This document shows positions 1-10,342 of a DNA stretch of 64,000 nt, piece after piece; positions within the stretch are counted from its first letter, which is position 1; the number at the start of each line of letters is the position of its first letter. The translations under genes and the position numbers were made by a program. A model generated the notes under the pieces. The model was not told where the DNA came from. It saw only the letters and a program-made list of their open reading frames with translations, and did no database searches. The DNA comes from Prorocentrum cordatum (Eukaryota; Sar; Dinophyceae; Prorocentrales; Prorocentraceae), in NCBI GenBank assembly GCA_963575745.1, contig CAUYUJ010017821.1:159489-223488 (forward strand), written 5' to 3'.

Positions 1-67
1 GACTGCAGTGTCCACTGCAGTGTTGTTGATGCGCACGCGCACGCAAACTAAGGCATTGCGGGCGTGC

Positions 68-3000
68 TCAGAGCGTCAGCGCCAACGCACGCACGTCCTC
101 GGATTGATCTACCCTGGTAACGAATCCTAGAATGAACAGCCAATGAACTCCGGCAGCGTGGACACACATACTGTTCCCCGCCTGCGCAAGCACGGCGTTG
201 CGATTCCTCCCGCTGCGGGGAATGGCGAAGCTGCACAACGACCTCCGCGAGCTGGAACGCGGAGTGGCAAGATCATCCCGCACTGGAAAGCCTTGGGCAA
301 CGAGAAGCTCCATGGGGGTCAGCCAGCGGTCGATTCCCGAAGCGTAGTGAATAGACGGCTTCGAAACGATCGCGTAGAGCACCTGGTCCGAGGGGGCCGT
401 CACGCCCCGGCTGCCCACCTGGACGTTCTGATGGAGGTTGTACACCAAGCCTGGCTGAGCGGCCCTCGACTCATACTGGGTAAGGTTCTCCCGCTCCCAC
501 GGCGAGAGGCTGTCGCGGAAAGCCCCTGGCTCGTTGGCAGCAGCGGCGGGCACCGGCTTGAGGTTGTGCGAGCTACTGCTAGGGCGGCGGCGGGCCCACT
601 CGAGCTCCTTCGCCTTCTCCTCGTCCGTAGCGATGAAGAACTCCGCGTAAGTACAGCGACGATGCCGGTGAAACAATCGCACGACATTCTGGAGGCTGCT
701 GCGAGTAGCACTCACGTGCGTCTTGTGGAGCATGACCGTCCAGCGTCGCTGCCGACGCACAGGCCATCCGAGGTCCGTGGGTTCCAGGATGTGGCTCAAG
801 ATGATGTACATGTGTCCTAGATTGCGCTCCAGCACATCCAAGGGGAACTTATGAGAATTTTCATGGATGATGCACGCCTCTTGTATCACCAGGCGCATCG
901 CCATCCAGATTGCCAGAACGATCGATGTCCTGCCCTCGTCTCGCTCCAAAGAGCCGCCTGGGCACCAATCGATGCAAGGCGTGCCGGCGGCGTGGACCTT
1001 GCCCGTGGGGTGGCGGCACCTTGCCTGGCACCGACGACACCCACCCACAATGCGTGCGTTGCCAATCTTCTTCAAGAGCGGCTCCAACTTGCTAAACTTG
1101 ATCTTCTGGCCCCTCGCCTGCGCGTCCTTGAACTGATCCAGTAAGTCGGGGTGCCAGAAGTCTGTGATATCTGTGTACATGTGCTCCGGCGCTGGCTTGG
1201 CGTACGTGTCCAGCTCGAGCTCGCGGTTGCACTCCTCCGAAGACTCGACCGACGCCAAATGGCGCATCGGGCCAAGAGGGCCAGCGACGTGGGCCACCAT
1301 GTCGTTGAGCGTAGCGCCGATGACATTCACGGCCGTCCCCGGTGCGTCGATGCCCGAAAACGCAGTTGTGTAAATGGTCTCGGCGTACGCCCTGTGGATG
1401 TCCAGCAGTACGTTTCTCCCACAAGCCCTCGCGAGGCTGCATAGGGAGTCGTGCGCCCAGCTCATGAGGTCCGCCAAGGAGCGCACCACTGGCTGCTCCG
1501 CCCACGACACGCCGACCTCGCTGAGGTCGTTCCAGGAAGGGCCCGTGACCAGACCGCCAGGGGCGCCGCGCGGCCCACCGACAGCGCCTGGCGGCAAAGT
1601 CAGCGGGGTCTGCGGTGCAGCCTGCGGGGCAGATCCCGACCCGCCGCCGCCTTCGACATGGTCCCATGAGTCCCATAACGAATCGTAAAGACGCTCCATC
1701 TCATCGTCGTCAGTGAGGGCCGCGGCGGCAGGGGCGGCCTGAGGCTGTGGTGGCGATGGCGTTGGCGCTGTGCCGCCTGCCGTTGCCTCGGCCGCCTCAG
1801 CCTCAGCCGCTGGCAACGCTGGCGACGGAATGACTGCGGTGGCCGCGGTGGTCGCGGACGTGGCAGACTGCAACGCTTCGGCCAGCGGCACCTGCGACGT
1901 GGCATCGGCTGCAGATGCCGAGGCCCCCGCCTCCGCTGCTGACGTGGCTGCCGCGGGCGCTGCGCGCGGCGGCCCGCGAGGCAGCTGCTCGGGCACCTGC
2001 GTGGGCGGCGCGGCAGCAGCCGCGGCGGCTGGCATGACTGACATGGCTGGAACAGTCTCCTCCCGTCCTGCGGCGACGGCCCCGGCGGGCGGCACAAGTG
2101 GGCCCGCGGCGCCGCCGTCGGCTGCGTCGGCCGCGACCTGCTCCTCATCGCCGCCTGCGGCGACGGCTGCTGGTGCTGCCGGCGCCAGCGGAGCCGCGCC
2201 GCTGTCGGCGGCCGTGGCTGGGGCAGCCCGGGCATCCCCGAGGGCGACCTCCCCCTCGCATCCTGCGGCGACGGCCGGCGGTGCAAGCGGTGCTTCCAGT
2301 GCTTCGGCTCTGGCGGCTGCGGCCGCAGCATCCTCCTCGCCGCCTGCCGCCGCGCCGCGCCCGGTGGCCGCGGCTGGGGCGACATCTCCGTCGCGCCCGG
2401 CGCATCCAGCAGCAGCGACGGCAGCGACGGCTGGCGACCCAAGTGGGGCGGCAGCCCACGAATGGCGGAGGCTGGCGGCCCAAGTGGCTGCCAACTCGGT
2501 TGCGTCCAGCGGAGTCGCCCCGCGGTCGGCGGCCACGGCTGGGACTGCTGCCGGGGCCGCTGGGACTTCCGCCGCGACATCTGGCAGCTCAGGATGGGTC
2601 GCGTCGCTCGCGGCGACCTCCTCGGACTCCTCGGCCTCTCCGCCGCCTGCGGCGACGGCTGCCGGCGCAGGCGGGGCCGGCGGAGCCGCGGCGCACGGGG
2701 CAGCCCCATCGCGCGCATCGCGCCCTGCTGGCGGCGACGCAGCTGCGTGGGCAGCGACCGCCGCGTCGCCAGTGGCGACGGCTGCCAGCGTCGACGGAGG
2801 CGCGCCGCTCTCGGCGGGAATGGCTGCCATAGCATCGCGATCCTCGTGCCCCTCGCATCCTCCGGCGACGGCTGGCAGCGCAAGTGGGATCGCGTGGGGG
2901 CCCACGGCCGACTCGCCGCCTGCGACAACGGCCGCCGGCGTCGGCGGGGACGCGCCGCTTCCGCCGGCATCACCGTGGGCATCACCGTCGCGCCCCTCGC

Positions 3001-3652
3001 GACCTGCAGCGACGGCTGGCGGCGCAAGTGGGGCCGCGTCGCCGTCGCCATCATCGCCGCGCCCCCCGCGGCCTGCAGCGATCAGCGGAGGCGCGCCGCT
3101 GAACATCTCGTCCCCAGCGACACCGGCCGCCGCCGCCGCTGAGGCAGCGCGGGCTGCGCTGCTCTCGCCGCTCTCGCCGGCGACGCCCGCGACGCTCAGG
3201 TCGCGCTCGGCGCCCATGGCGCGAGCTGCTGGCGTCGGCAGCTGCTCAGACGGCACCGGCGCTGCCAGCGGGGGCCCCGACCCAGCATCGAGCATGTGGC
3301 AGAGCGCGCCCTCGACGGTCGGCACGCCGGTGGCGGCGCCCTCCGCATCGCGCCTAGCGCGCTTGGCGCGCAGGCGGTCAAGCACTGACTCCGTCCTTGC
3401 AGCCAGGCGGGCCACCACCTCCCCGTCGGAGTCGGCGGCGTCGGCGGCGGTGCCAGCGTCGTCGCCGCCGCCCGACGGCGACGCGCGCAAGCGGCGACGC
3501 CCTCCACGAGCTCCACCGCCCGAGGCGCTAGCCGAGGCAGCACCTCGCCCTCGCCCTCGCGCGCGCCCACGCCCATCTCCTGGCGCCTGGGCATCTGGCG
3601 CCTGGGCGAGCGGCGTCGGCGGCTTCAGCTGCTGCTGCCCCTTCTTCGCCAT
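68..3652 (-). CDS. C5-cytosine DNA methyltransferase-like protein with long low-complexity N-terminus
   Basis: I start at the ATG giving MAKKGQQQ (3652), about 1194 residues; the frame stays open a little further upstream. Residues ~1-690 are Ala/Pro/Gly-rich, made of degenerate repeats of the type PPAVAAGREG. The C-terminal ~440 residues carry the C5-MTase motifs in order: I FSGIDAPG (~765), II ASVESSEECN, III YTDITDFW, IV TPCIDWCPGG with the candidate catalytic Cys (~893), VI HENS (~931), VIII LGWPVRRQRRW (~962), IX RWLTPMELLVAQGFP (~1105) and X QAGNSM (~1156). The family methylates cytosine in DNA using S-adenosylmethionine. Motif IV has TPC instead of the usual PPC. The gap between VIII and IX fits a target-recognition domain. 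No intron is needed. Assignment rests on motif order; activity is inferred. Confidence 0.75.
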   Translation of the reverse strand: MAKKGQQQLKPPTPLAQAPDAQAPGDGRGRARGRGRGAASASASGGGARGGRRRLRASPSGGGDDAGTAADAADSDGEVVARLAARTESVLDRLRAKRARRDAEGAATGVPTVEGALCHMLDAGSGPPLAAPVPSEQLPTPAARAMGAERDLSVAGVAGESGESSAARAASAAAAAGVAGDEMFSGAPPLIAAGRGGRGDDGDGDAAPLAPPAVAAGREGRDGDAHGDAGGSGASPPTPAAVVAGGESAVGPHAIPLALPAVAGGCEGHEDRDAMAAIPAESGAPPSTLAAVATGDAAVAAHAAASPPAGRDARDGAAPCAAAPPAPPAPAAVAAGGGEAEESEEVAASDATHPELPDVAAEVPAAPAAVPAVAADRGATPLDATELAATWAASLRHSWAAAPLGSPAVAAVAAAGCAGRDGDVAPAAATGRGAAAGGEEDAAAAAARAEALEAPLAPPAVAAGCEGEVALGDARAAPATAADSGAAPLAPAAPAAVAAGGDEEQVAADAADGGAAGPLVPPAGAVAAGREETVPAMSVMPAAAAAAAPPTQVPEQLPRGPPRAAPAAATSAAEAGASASAADATSQVPLAEALQSATSATTAATAVIPSPALPAAEAEAAEATAGGTAPTPSPPQPQAAPAAAALTDDDEMERLYDSLWDSWDHVEGGGGSGSAPQAAPQTPLTLPPGAVGGPRGAPGGLVTGPSWNDLSEVGVSWAEQPVVRSLADLMSWAHDSLCSLARACGRNVLLDIHRAYAETIYTTAFSGIDAPGTAVNVIGATLNDMVAHVAGPLGPMRHLASVESSEECNRELELDTYAKPAPEHMYTDITDFWHPDLLDQFKDAQARGQKIKFSKLEPLLKKIGNARIVGGCRRCQARCRHPTGKVHAAGTPCIDWCPGGSLERDEGRTSIVLAIWMAMRLVIQEACIIHENSHKFPLDVLERNLGHMYIILSHILEPTDLGWPVRRQRRWTVMLHKTHVSATRSSLQNVVRLFHRHRRCTYAEFFIATDEEKAKELEWARRRPSSSSHNLKPVPAAAANEPGAFRDSLSPWERENLTQYESRAAQPGLVYNLHQNVQVGSRGVTAPSDQVLYAIVSKPSIHYASGIDRWLTPMELLVAQGFPVRDDLATPRSSSRRSLCSFAIPRSGRNRNAVLAQAGNSMCVHAAGVHWLFILGFVTRVDQSEDVRALALTL

Positions 3653-3899
3653 GACACGACGCGGCGGCGCGCCGCAGGAGCGCGAGGAGTGGCAGGAGTG
3701 GCGCAATATCACGCAATCTCGCAATCTCTCTCGCTGAAACGGCAGCGGTGGGCGAGGTGGCGATGACGGCGTTGACGGGCAAGGAGAGGAAGGAGGATCG
3801 GCGGACTAGACGACTGGTAGAGCAACGGTGACCGGCGCGACCGATGGGCCGGAGGAGCGGAGGAGGCGAGGCTGAGAGGTGGGGGAAGGATACGGGGAG

Positions 3900-4510
3900 C
3901 ACGGTAGGACGAGGAGGAGGAGGAGGTAAAAGGTGCAAGGAGGAGGAGGAGGAGTAGGAGGAGGAGGAGGAGAGGAGCAGAAGGAGAAGGAGGAGGAGGA
4001 GGAGGAGAGGAGGAGAGGAGGAGAAGGAGGAGGAGGAGGAGGAGGAGGAGGGGGAGGAGGAGGAGAGTCGGAGAGGAGATGGAGGAGGAGGACAGGAGGA
4101 GGACAAGGAGTACGCCTCGAGTGCGACGAGGACGGCTGCCGATGACGACTCGACGACGACGACGACGACGACGACTCGACGACGACGACGACGACGACGG
4201 CGACGAGACGACGAGGGGGGGGGTGAGGAGGGGGCGGTGGCGACGAGAGCAGGCATATAGTACAATAGGGCGGCAGGGGTCGGGGTATGACGGGCGAACG
4301 GAGGTCGGAGGCGACGGTCGGAGGTCTGAGAAGTCTGAGGACGAGCGGGGGGGAGGAGCGGGGCCCGGGGTCTGATTCGCGGCGACCGGTGAGGAGGGAA
4401 GAGGAGAAGGAGGAGGAGGAGGAGGAGGAGGCTGAGGGAGGAGGATGAGGACGAGAAGGAGGTAAGGGGATAATGGGGGGGTAAGGGTGGGGGAGGAGGA
4501 GGAGGCGGAG
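3900..4510. repeat. GGA/GAG purine-rich low-complexity tract
   Basis: Imperfect GGA/GAG triplets dominate on the plus strand, densest at 3905-4110 and 4395-4510, with a short CGA run near 4145-4205. Long minus-strand Ser/Pro/Leu frames here are by-products of the repeat. It lies directly upstream of the methyltransferase gene and could include its promoter, but I see no defined motif. Confidence 0.85.
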
Positions 4511-4529
4511 GAGGGCCACCGAGCCGCCG

Positions 4530-4907
4530 ACGGCGGTGGCGACGACGGCGACGACGACGCGGCGGCGGCGACGACGTCGGGAACGACGACGCCGACCACA
4601 CGACCACGACCACGGCGACGACTCACGACGACCACGCCACGACGACCACGGCTAGCACGTCACGACGACCACGGTCACGACGGTCACGAGCTGAGTCACG
4701 ACCACACCGACGACGACTACCACGACGACGAGGGCGTCGTGACGACGGCGACGACGCCCGCGACGACCACGACGACACGACGACGACCGACGACGACCGA
4801 CAACGAACGACGACCACGACGACGAGGACGTCGTGATGACGGCGACGACGCCCACGACGACCACGACAACACGACGACGAACGACGACGGCCGGACGACC
4901 GACGACG

Positions 4908-4961
<54 letters not shown>

Positions 4962-4980
4962 TCGACGACGACGCACACTG
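4530..4980. repeat. (CGA)n/(GAC)n triplet tract
   Basis: Imperfect CGA/GAC triplets, nearly pure at 4910-4970. Open frames on both strands encode only homopolymer-like Arg, Asp or Val runs and are not credible genes. Confidence 0.9.
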
Positions 4981-5109
4981 GCGCGCGGCGCGCGGGCCGC
5001 GGCGACGGGCCTCCGCCAGGGCCGCCAGCGCCGCCAGCGCCGCCGCCGGCGCCAGCATCAGCACCGCCGCCAGCACCAGCAGGCGGCCTGTCGGGCGGGT
5101 GTAGGGGGG

Positions 5110-5185
5110 GGGGGGGGGGTATATAACATAAACATATCATATACATATATTGTATGTACTGACTGTATACACACAGCATCATAAA
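5110..5185. other. AT-rich island
   Basis: After a run of G the composition turns abruptly AT-rich (TATATAAC, CATATACATATATTG). It borders the hairpin satellite. No gene or clear promoter can be assigned. Confidence 0.6.
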
Positions 5186-5500
5186 CTGGTGAAGCACTTC
5201 ACCGTTTTAAGTTGAAATGGTGAAGTGCTTCACGAGAATCGTTGCATTATTATATACATAACATCAAAACGGTGAAGCAATTCACCGTTTCATATTAAAA
5301 CCGTGAAGTGCTTCACAAAAATCGTTGGTTTATAATATACATAACAACAAAACGGTGAAGCAATTCACCGTTTTATATTAAAACCGTGAAGTGCTTCACG
5401 AAAACCGTTGATTTATAATATACATAACAACAAAACGGTGAAGTACTTCACAGTTTTCATGTAAAACTGCGAAGTGCTTCACCGTTTTGGGTGGTGGATG
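5186..5500. repeat. 83-bp AT-rich tandem repeat with hairpins
   Basis: About four units with an 83-bp step (matching positions 5271, 5354, 5437). Units hold a 10-bp inverted repeat, AAACGGTGAA and TTCACCGTTT, around a GCAA loop, and a second palindrome GTGAAGTGCTTCAC. AT-rich spacers separate them. Confidence 0.85.
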
Positions 5501-6840
5501 GGGTCGATTTGGCGAAGTGCTTCGCGGTTTTGGGTGATGGGGGGGGGTCGGTTTTGCGAAGTGATTCGCGGTTTTGGGTGTTGGGGGTCAGTTTGGTGAA
5601 GTGCTTCACGGTTTGGGGTGATGGGGGGGTCGGTTTGGTGAAGTGCTTCGCGGTTTTGGGTGGCGGGGGGGGGGTCGGTATGGTGAAGTGTTTCGCGGTT
5701 TGGGGTGGTGGGGGTGGTCGGTCGGTTTGGCGAAGTGATTCGCGGTTTGGGCTGGGGGGGGGGGGGGTGGTTTGGTGAAGTGTTCGCGGTTTGAGCGGTG
5801 GGGGGGGTGGTTTGGTGAAGTGCTTCGCGGTTTTGGTGGTGGTGGGATCGGGTTGGCGAAGTTGCTTCGCGGTTTTGGCTGTCAGGGGGGGGTCGGTTTG
5901 GCGAAGTGATTCGCGGTGCTGGGTGGTGGGGGGGTCGGTTTGGTGAAGTGCTTCGCGGTTTTGGTTGCCAGGGGGTCGGTTTGGTGAAGTGCTTCGCGGT
6001 TTTGGGCGCGGGGGGGGTCAGTTTGGCGAAGTGATTCACTGTTTGGGGTGGTGGGGGTGCTTCACGGTTTTTGGTTGTCAGGGGGGTCGGTTTGGCGAAG
6101 TGCTTCGCGGTGTTGGGTGGTGGTGGGGGGGGTCGGTTTGGTGAAGTGCTTCGCGGTTTTGGTTGTCAGGGGGGGAGGGCGGGTCGGTGAAGTGCTTCGC
6201 GGTTTCGGGTGCGGGGGGGGGGGGTCAGTTTGGTGAAGTGACTCACTGTTTGGGGTGGTGGGGGGTCGGTTTGGCGAAGCGCTTCGCGGTTTTGGGTGCC
6301 GGGCGGGGGGGTTGGACGGGTCGGTTTGGTGAAGTGCTTCACGGTTTTGGGTGGTGGAGGGGTCGGGTTGGCGAAGTGCGTCGCGGCGTTGGGTGATGGG
6401 GTGGTCGGTTTGGTGAAGTGCTTCACGGTTTTGGGTGGCGGGACGGTTGGTTTGGGGACGTGCGTCGTGATTTTGGGTGCTGGGTGGGAGGAAGGGTCGG
6501 TTTGGCGAAGTGATTCGCGGTCTGGGGTGGTTGGGATGGGTGGGGGGGCGGGGTCGGGTTGGTGAAGTGCTTCGCGGTTTGGGGTGGTGGGAGGGTCGGT
6601 GTTGTGAAGCGGTTCGCTGTGTTGGGAGGTGGGAAGGGTCGGTTTGGTGAAATGCTTCGCGGTTTTGGGTGGTGGGGTGATCGGTTTGGTGAAGTGCTTC
6701 GCGGTTGTGGGTGGTTGTGGGGGCGGTTTGGTGAAGTGTTTCGCGGGTTTGGGTGCGGGGGTGGTCGATGTGGTGAAATGCTTCACAGTTTTGGGTGTCG
6801 GGAGAGTCGGTTTGGTGAAGTGAATCGCTGTTGTGGGTGG
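5500..6840. repeat. G-rich minisatellite with short palindromes
   Basis: About 25-30 variable units of roughly 40-60 bp, each with a palindromic core of the form GYGAAGTGMTTCRC followed by a G/T-rich spacer (GGTTTTGGGTGGTGGGGG). It continues the core of the preceding 83-bp repeat but with a different spacer. No coding evidence. Confidence 0.85.
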
Positions 6841-6867
6841 TGGGTTGGTATCAGTACCATCCGACCC

Positions 6868-6902
6868 AGCACCATCATCACCATCACCACCACCATCACC
6901 AC

Positions 6903-6935
<33 letters not shown>

Positions 6936-6936
6936 G
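6868..6936. repeat. (CAT)n microsatellite
   Basis: CACCAT/CATCAT triplets, becoming pure CAT at the right end. Confidence 0.95.
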
Positions 6937-7295
6937 TCATCCCTCCTCGTCTCGTCCCCGGCGTTTGCTGCGGGCGGGCGGCGGGCGGGCGGCTAGCGCG
7001 CGCCTGTCCGCAGGTTGTGTACATCATTAGCATGACAGCATGATCATCATGATGATCAGGGGGCCTGGCACCGTGCACCGGCGGCGCCGGCCGCCCGGCA
7101 GCCGGCGGGCAGGCGGGTGGCAGGCGGCGGGGCTGAGGTCGACGGAGCGACGGAGCAGCGGAGCCGATGCACGCCGGAGCGCCGGAGCAACAGGGACAGC
7201 CCAAGGACAGCGGAGCGGGTGAGCACGGTGAGTGGGTGAGTGTGGGGGTTGAGACACGTGGAGCACGAAGGACACGACGAGGCGTCGAGAGATAG

Positions 7296-7298
7296 AGA

Positions 7299-7347
<49 letters not shown>

Positions 7348-7450
7348 CACGAGAGAGAGAGAGAGAGAGGGCACGATAGAGAGAGAGAGAGAGAGGGCGA
7401 GAGACTAGAGAGCGAGCGAGGGATAGCGAGAGGGAGAGCGAGAGAGAGAT
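7296..7450. repeat. (GA)n microsatellite
   Basis: Nearly pure GA dinucleotides at 7296-7345 and interrupted GA to about 7450. Confidence 0.95.
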
Positions 7451-7695
7451 AGAGAGGGGGGAAGTCCCGAAGTCCGAAGTCCCGAGGAGGGAAGAGGGGG
7501 GGAGGGGAGGGACATGATTATGACACAAAATGCCTGGCTGCCCTGTCGTGCCTGTCGGAAGGGAAGCGAGGGTGGGCGGAAGGAGAGCGGAGGCATCGCT
7601 GAGCTGGCCCAGACCCTACCTGCAACCGGCCCGCCCACCTGTCCCCCTGTACCCCGTTCGCCGTCCCAAATACTGGCCTCGAGGGCCTCGGACGC

Positions 7696-8031
7696 TCACT
7701 CGTGGACGCGGCGGTCCGCGTACATCATATGCCTACACAGGTGGCAGAGTTGGACCCCGAGGGGGCCGACGTTCATCCAGTCGCAGAACCAGTTGTCAGC
7801 GTCCGGGGGGCGCCTCCCGTCCAGCGTTCCACTGATCTGCGTGGAGAGCAGCTGGCCACAGGAGTCGTGGAACGTGAGCAAGCACAGAGCGCACTCGCGG
7901 GCTGTCTCCTCTGAGTCTGACAGATCCGTCTCGCACAAGCAGCACGCATTGAGGGAGGCAGTGTCAGATTCGCCAACTGCGAATGCGAGCTCCGCCATCC
8001 GCTTCAACCTTCCAGGCGGCCAGGCGACCAT
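7696..8031 (-). CDS. Cys/His-rich (PHD/RING-like) exon, hypothetical
   Basis: A 111-codon frame beginning with ATG. It has a clustered metal-binding pattern: CCLC, then ECALC, then FHDSC, and near the end LCHLC. Spacing resembles PHD- or RING-type zinc folds, but I cannot assign the exact class. It ends in a basic, tyrosine-containing tail. It lies about 0.7 kb downstream of the exon at 8712-9533 on the same strand, so it may be the 3' exon of the same gene; the join is not visible. Function unknown. Confidence 0.45.
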   Translation of the reverse strand: MVAWPPGRLKRMAELAFAVGESDTASLNACCLCETDLSDSEETARECALCLLTFHDSCGQLLSTQISGTLDGRRPPDADNWFCDWMNVGPLGVQLCHLCRHMMYADRRVHE

Positions 8032-8711
8032 ACCCCCTCAACTCCTCAACTCCTCAACGCCCCTACCCCCCCCTGACTCCTCCACAGCTCACACGTCCTA
8101 TGAGGCCGCCTCATCCCCGTCCCTCCCCCCTCCCTCGGCCCCTCGGGCCCTCTTGCGTGCCCCCTGGGGTCCCGCCGCACTTGGTATCTTGGCACCCCCT
8201 CATCCTGGCCAGGTCCCTCCTTCCTCCGCCTCCTCAGGCCGCCTCCTCCCCATCGGGCCGCCGCTGGGCCTTCTGGCGGGTTTGCTGCTGGCTGGAGCCT
8301 AACGATGCTACGCATGCTATGCAGCCATGCCGCTCTGCCTATGCCATCTGCTGCTGATATGCTGAACGCCTCAACGCACTACCCGAAAGGACGCGGCCAA
8401 CCAGCCATCCAGCCAGTCCCACCCAACCACCAGCCAGCCTGCAAGCCGAACATATCATACTGTGGTGATCTGCGAGGACAGGGTGGTGGTGGTGGGTCCA
8501 GACAAACCCCCAAACCCCTGGGCGACGCCGCCATCGCTTGCTGGGGGGGGATGGGGCAAATAGTAAAGCACATGGCGCTATTAGGCTATTGGTGCAAGCA
8601 TCCAAACAAACCGATCCTATTGACTCTATTGACCCATACAATTTGGCAAAGCCTTTGGCGAGGTGGTGGAGGGGTGTGGGGGGGGCGGCGTCGGTGGGGG
8701 GGGGGCCGGGG

Positions 8712-9533
8712 TCAGGGGGTCAGCGGTTGGCGCGCCCCTGCGCTATAGGGCCCCGACCTCAACGCATGCGGCTGCACCACCGTATTTTCGTTGGTCCTGG
8801 CCTTCTCGACATAATACCCAATGTTGGGATGGATCATGCGGGCAGTTTCGAAGGAGCGCAGCGGCGACCATTGCTGCGTGGGCCACACTGCACGGGGAGG
8901 GTTTCGGGTGTGGTCAATTCGAACACGCCGCCCCGAGAAGGTCCTTGGTTCAATCCACTTTACCAGCACACAAGCCTGGACGCGCTCGCCAGCGGCATCG
9001 AGTTCGTCGAGCCACATCACCGACATCGGATAGGGACCTACGAGCAGACCGCCGCCGACTGGACCAACGCGTGCTCGCTCCCTCAATACTTGGGCCCCCT
9101 CCTGACTCTTCTGGCGCCACAATTCTAATGCCAATGCAATGCGCGGATCGTCCGCGACGGCCGCGACGTCGATGTCGTCGTCCTCGTCAGGCACATCGTC
9201 GGGATCGCCGGGGTCTCCCCCGTCGCCAGGGGCAGGAGGCGGAGGAGGTGGAGGTACAGGTAGCGGCGGGGCCGCTGGCGCCACCGCCGCCACCGGTGCT
9301 GCTGGTGCTGTCGATGCTGCTGATGCTGCATCTGCCTCTGCTGCTGCGGCTGCTGCCTCTTGCTCCTCTCGCTCTGCCCTGGCTGCTGCCGCTTTCGCGT
9401 CCAGGTCCAGGCTCTCAGTCTCTTTCCGAAGAAGTGCTGCCATTGCCGCCTCATGCTCAAGGTTGTCAGGGTGGACGCCCTCGCCTAACCCTGCTTCAGC
9501 AAGCACCTTACTCCAATCAAACCGGTTCTGGAA
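8712..9533 (-). CDS. Exon(s) of a host gene cut by the LINE insertion
   Basis: The frame starts at the LINE junction with TKAAFQNRFDWSKVLAEAG and runs through a helical stretch rich in Ala/Glu/Arg (AAAARAEREEQEAAAA), a Pro-rich linker, an acidic patch (DPDDVPDEDDD) and a more globular part (MSVMWLDELDAAGERVQACVLVKWIEP). The segment after YYVEKAR probably runs into an intron. Upstream sequence would lie beyond the LINE at 18491, where a pyrimidine-rich tract ending CACCAAG looks like an intron acceptor that the LINE struck. I recognise no domain. Coding status rests on composition and length. Confidence 0.5.
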   Translation of the reverse strand, partial: FQNRFDWSKVLAEAGLGEGVHPDNLEHEAAMAALLRKETESLDLDAKAAAARAEREEQEAAAAAAEADAASAASTAPAAPVAAVAPAAPPLPVPPPPPPPAPGDGGDPGDPDDVPDEDDDIDVAAVADDPRIALALELWRQKSQEGAQVLRERARVGPVGGGLLVGPYPMSVMWLDELDAAGERVQACVLVKWIEPRTFSGRRVRIDHTRNPPRAVWPTQQWSPLRSFETARMIHPNIGYYVEKARTNENTVVQPHALRSGPYSAGARQPLTP

Positions 9534-9546
9534 CGCTGCCTTGGTG
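9534..9546. repeat. LINE target-site duplication, left copy
   Basis: CGCTGCCTTGGTG, identical to 18478-18490. It immediately precedes the microsatellite tail of the LINE. Confidence 0.9.
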
Positions 9547-9568
9547 ATGATGATGATGATGATGATGA
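9547..9568 (-). repeat. (ATG)n / sense (CAT)n 3' tail of the LINE
   Basis: About seven triplets separate the target duplication from the conserved LINE 3' end AAGCGCCTTGAAAGG. The truncated copy at 49366 has the same kind of tail, so it is the element's own terminus. Confidence 0.85.
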
Positions 9569-10342
9569 AGCGCCTTGAAAGGTCGGTTCTCCCAAAACAC
9601 AAACCTGAGAAGCCACCAATACGCCAAATGCGCACGGTAGAGAAAGAGGGAAGCGGAAGGAGAGGCGGGAGAGGGAGGAAGCGGAGGAAAGGTGAAGCCC
9701 AGCCCAGGATTGAAACCCATGATGCTGAAAGAAATCATGAATGACAGACTGCCCGATGTCCCAAATGAATCCCACCACAAGGTCTCTCTTGCTTTGAATG
9801 AAGATGAGAAAAATGAGAAACGTAATGCAAGGTAATGGAGGATGCCCAAATCGATCAACCATATCTTGAGTGACTTGAGTAACTCTTGAAGCCAAACTTG
9901 AGGGCATATGGTCCCAAGGTCTGAAGTAAGTAAGAAGTGAAGAAATCTTCCATTAAGTCCCATGAAACCCATTGAACATAAGTAGCAACCAAGACGGATA
10001 TATGTACTGAAAGAGAGTCTGAAATAGAAACTGAATGTCCCAAGCACGCAATGAACCCAGAAGATACGGAGGCATACAAAATGGACTGTCAAAGCAGAGT
10101 GAGAACCCAACCGTGAGAACCCACCCCAGGCATATCAAGAAATATGGAATAAGGTTGAATTCAAACAGGTATGGAGGACGCAAGATGGCTGGGAATGTTT
10201 ATAACCTTTTGTATTTTGCCAACCAACAACGTTGAAGAACATGCAAGAGAGATTGAGGGAGACTGAGAGTCCTCCAAAAGCCGCAGGCCCATGCACCGCA
10301 GACACCAGGAGGTTCAGTCTGTCGGAGTCCCAGGAATGGCCT
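9569..10342 (-). other. LINE 3' untranslated region
   Basis: No sustained frame. The sequence is shared with 49385-50120, confirming that it belongs to the element. Nothing else is recognised. Confidence 0.7.

Noticed and set aside
787-800. TGGCTCAAG within the methyltransferase gene, antisense
   Set aside because: Nine bases, wrong strand, inside coding sequence; expected by chance.
1770-3737. 655-codon plus-strand ORF opposite the methyltransferase N-terminus
   Set aside because: Shadow of the Ala/Pro-rich minus-strand frame, whose reverse complement is also Ala/Ser-rich.
3528-5197. Poly-Ser, poly-Leu, poly-Arg and poly-Asp ORFs
   Set aside because: Translations of GGA and CGA triplet repeats; frames are open on both strands.
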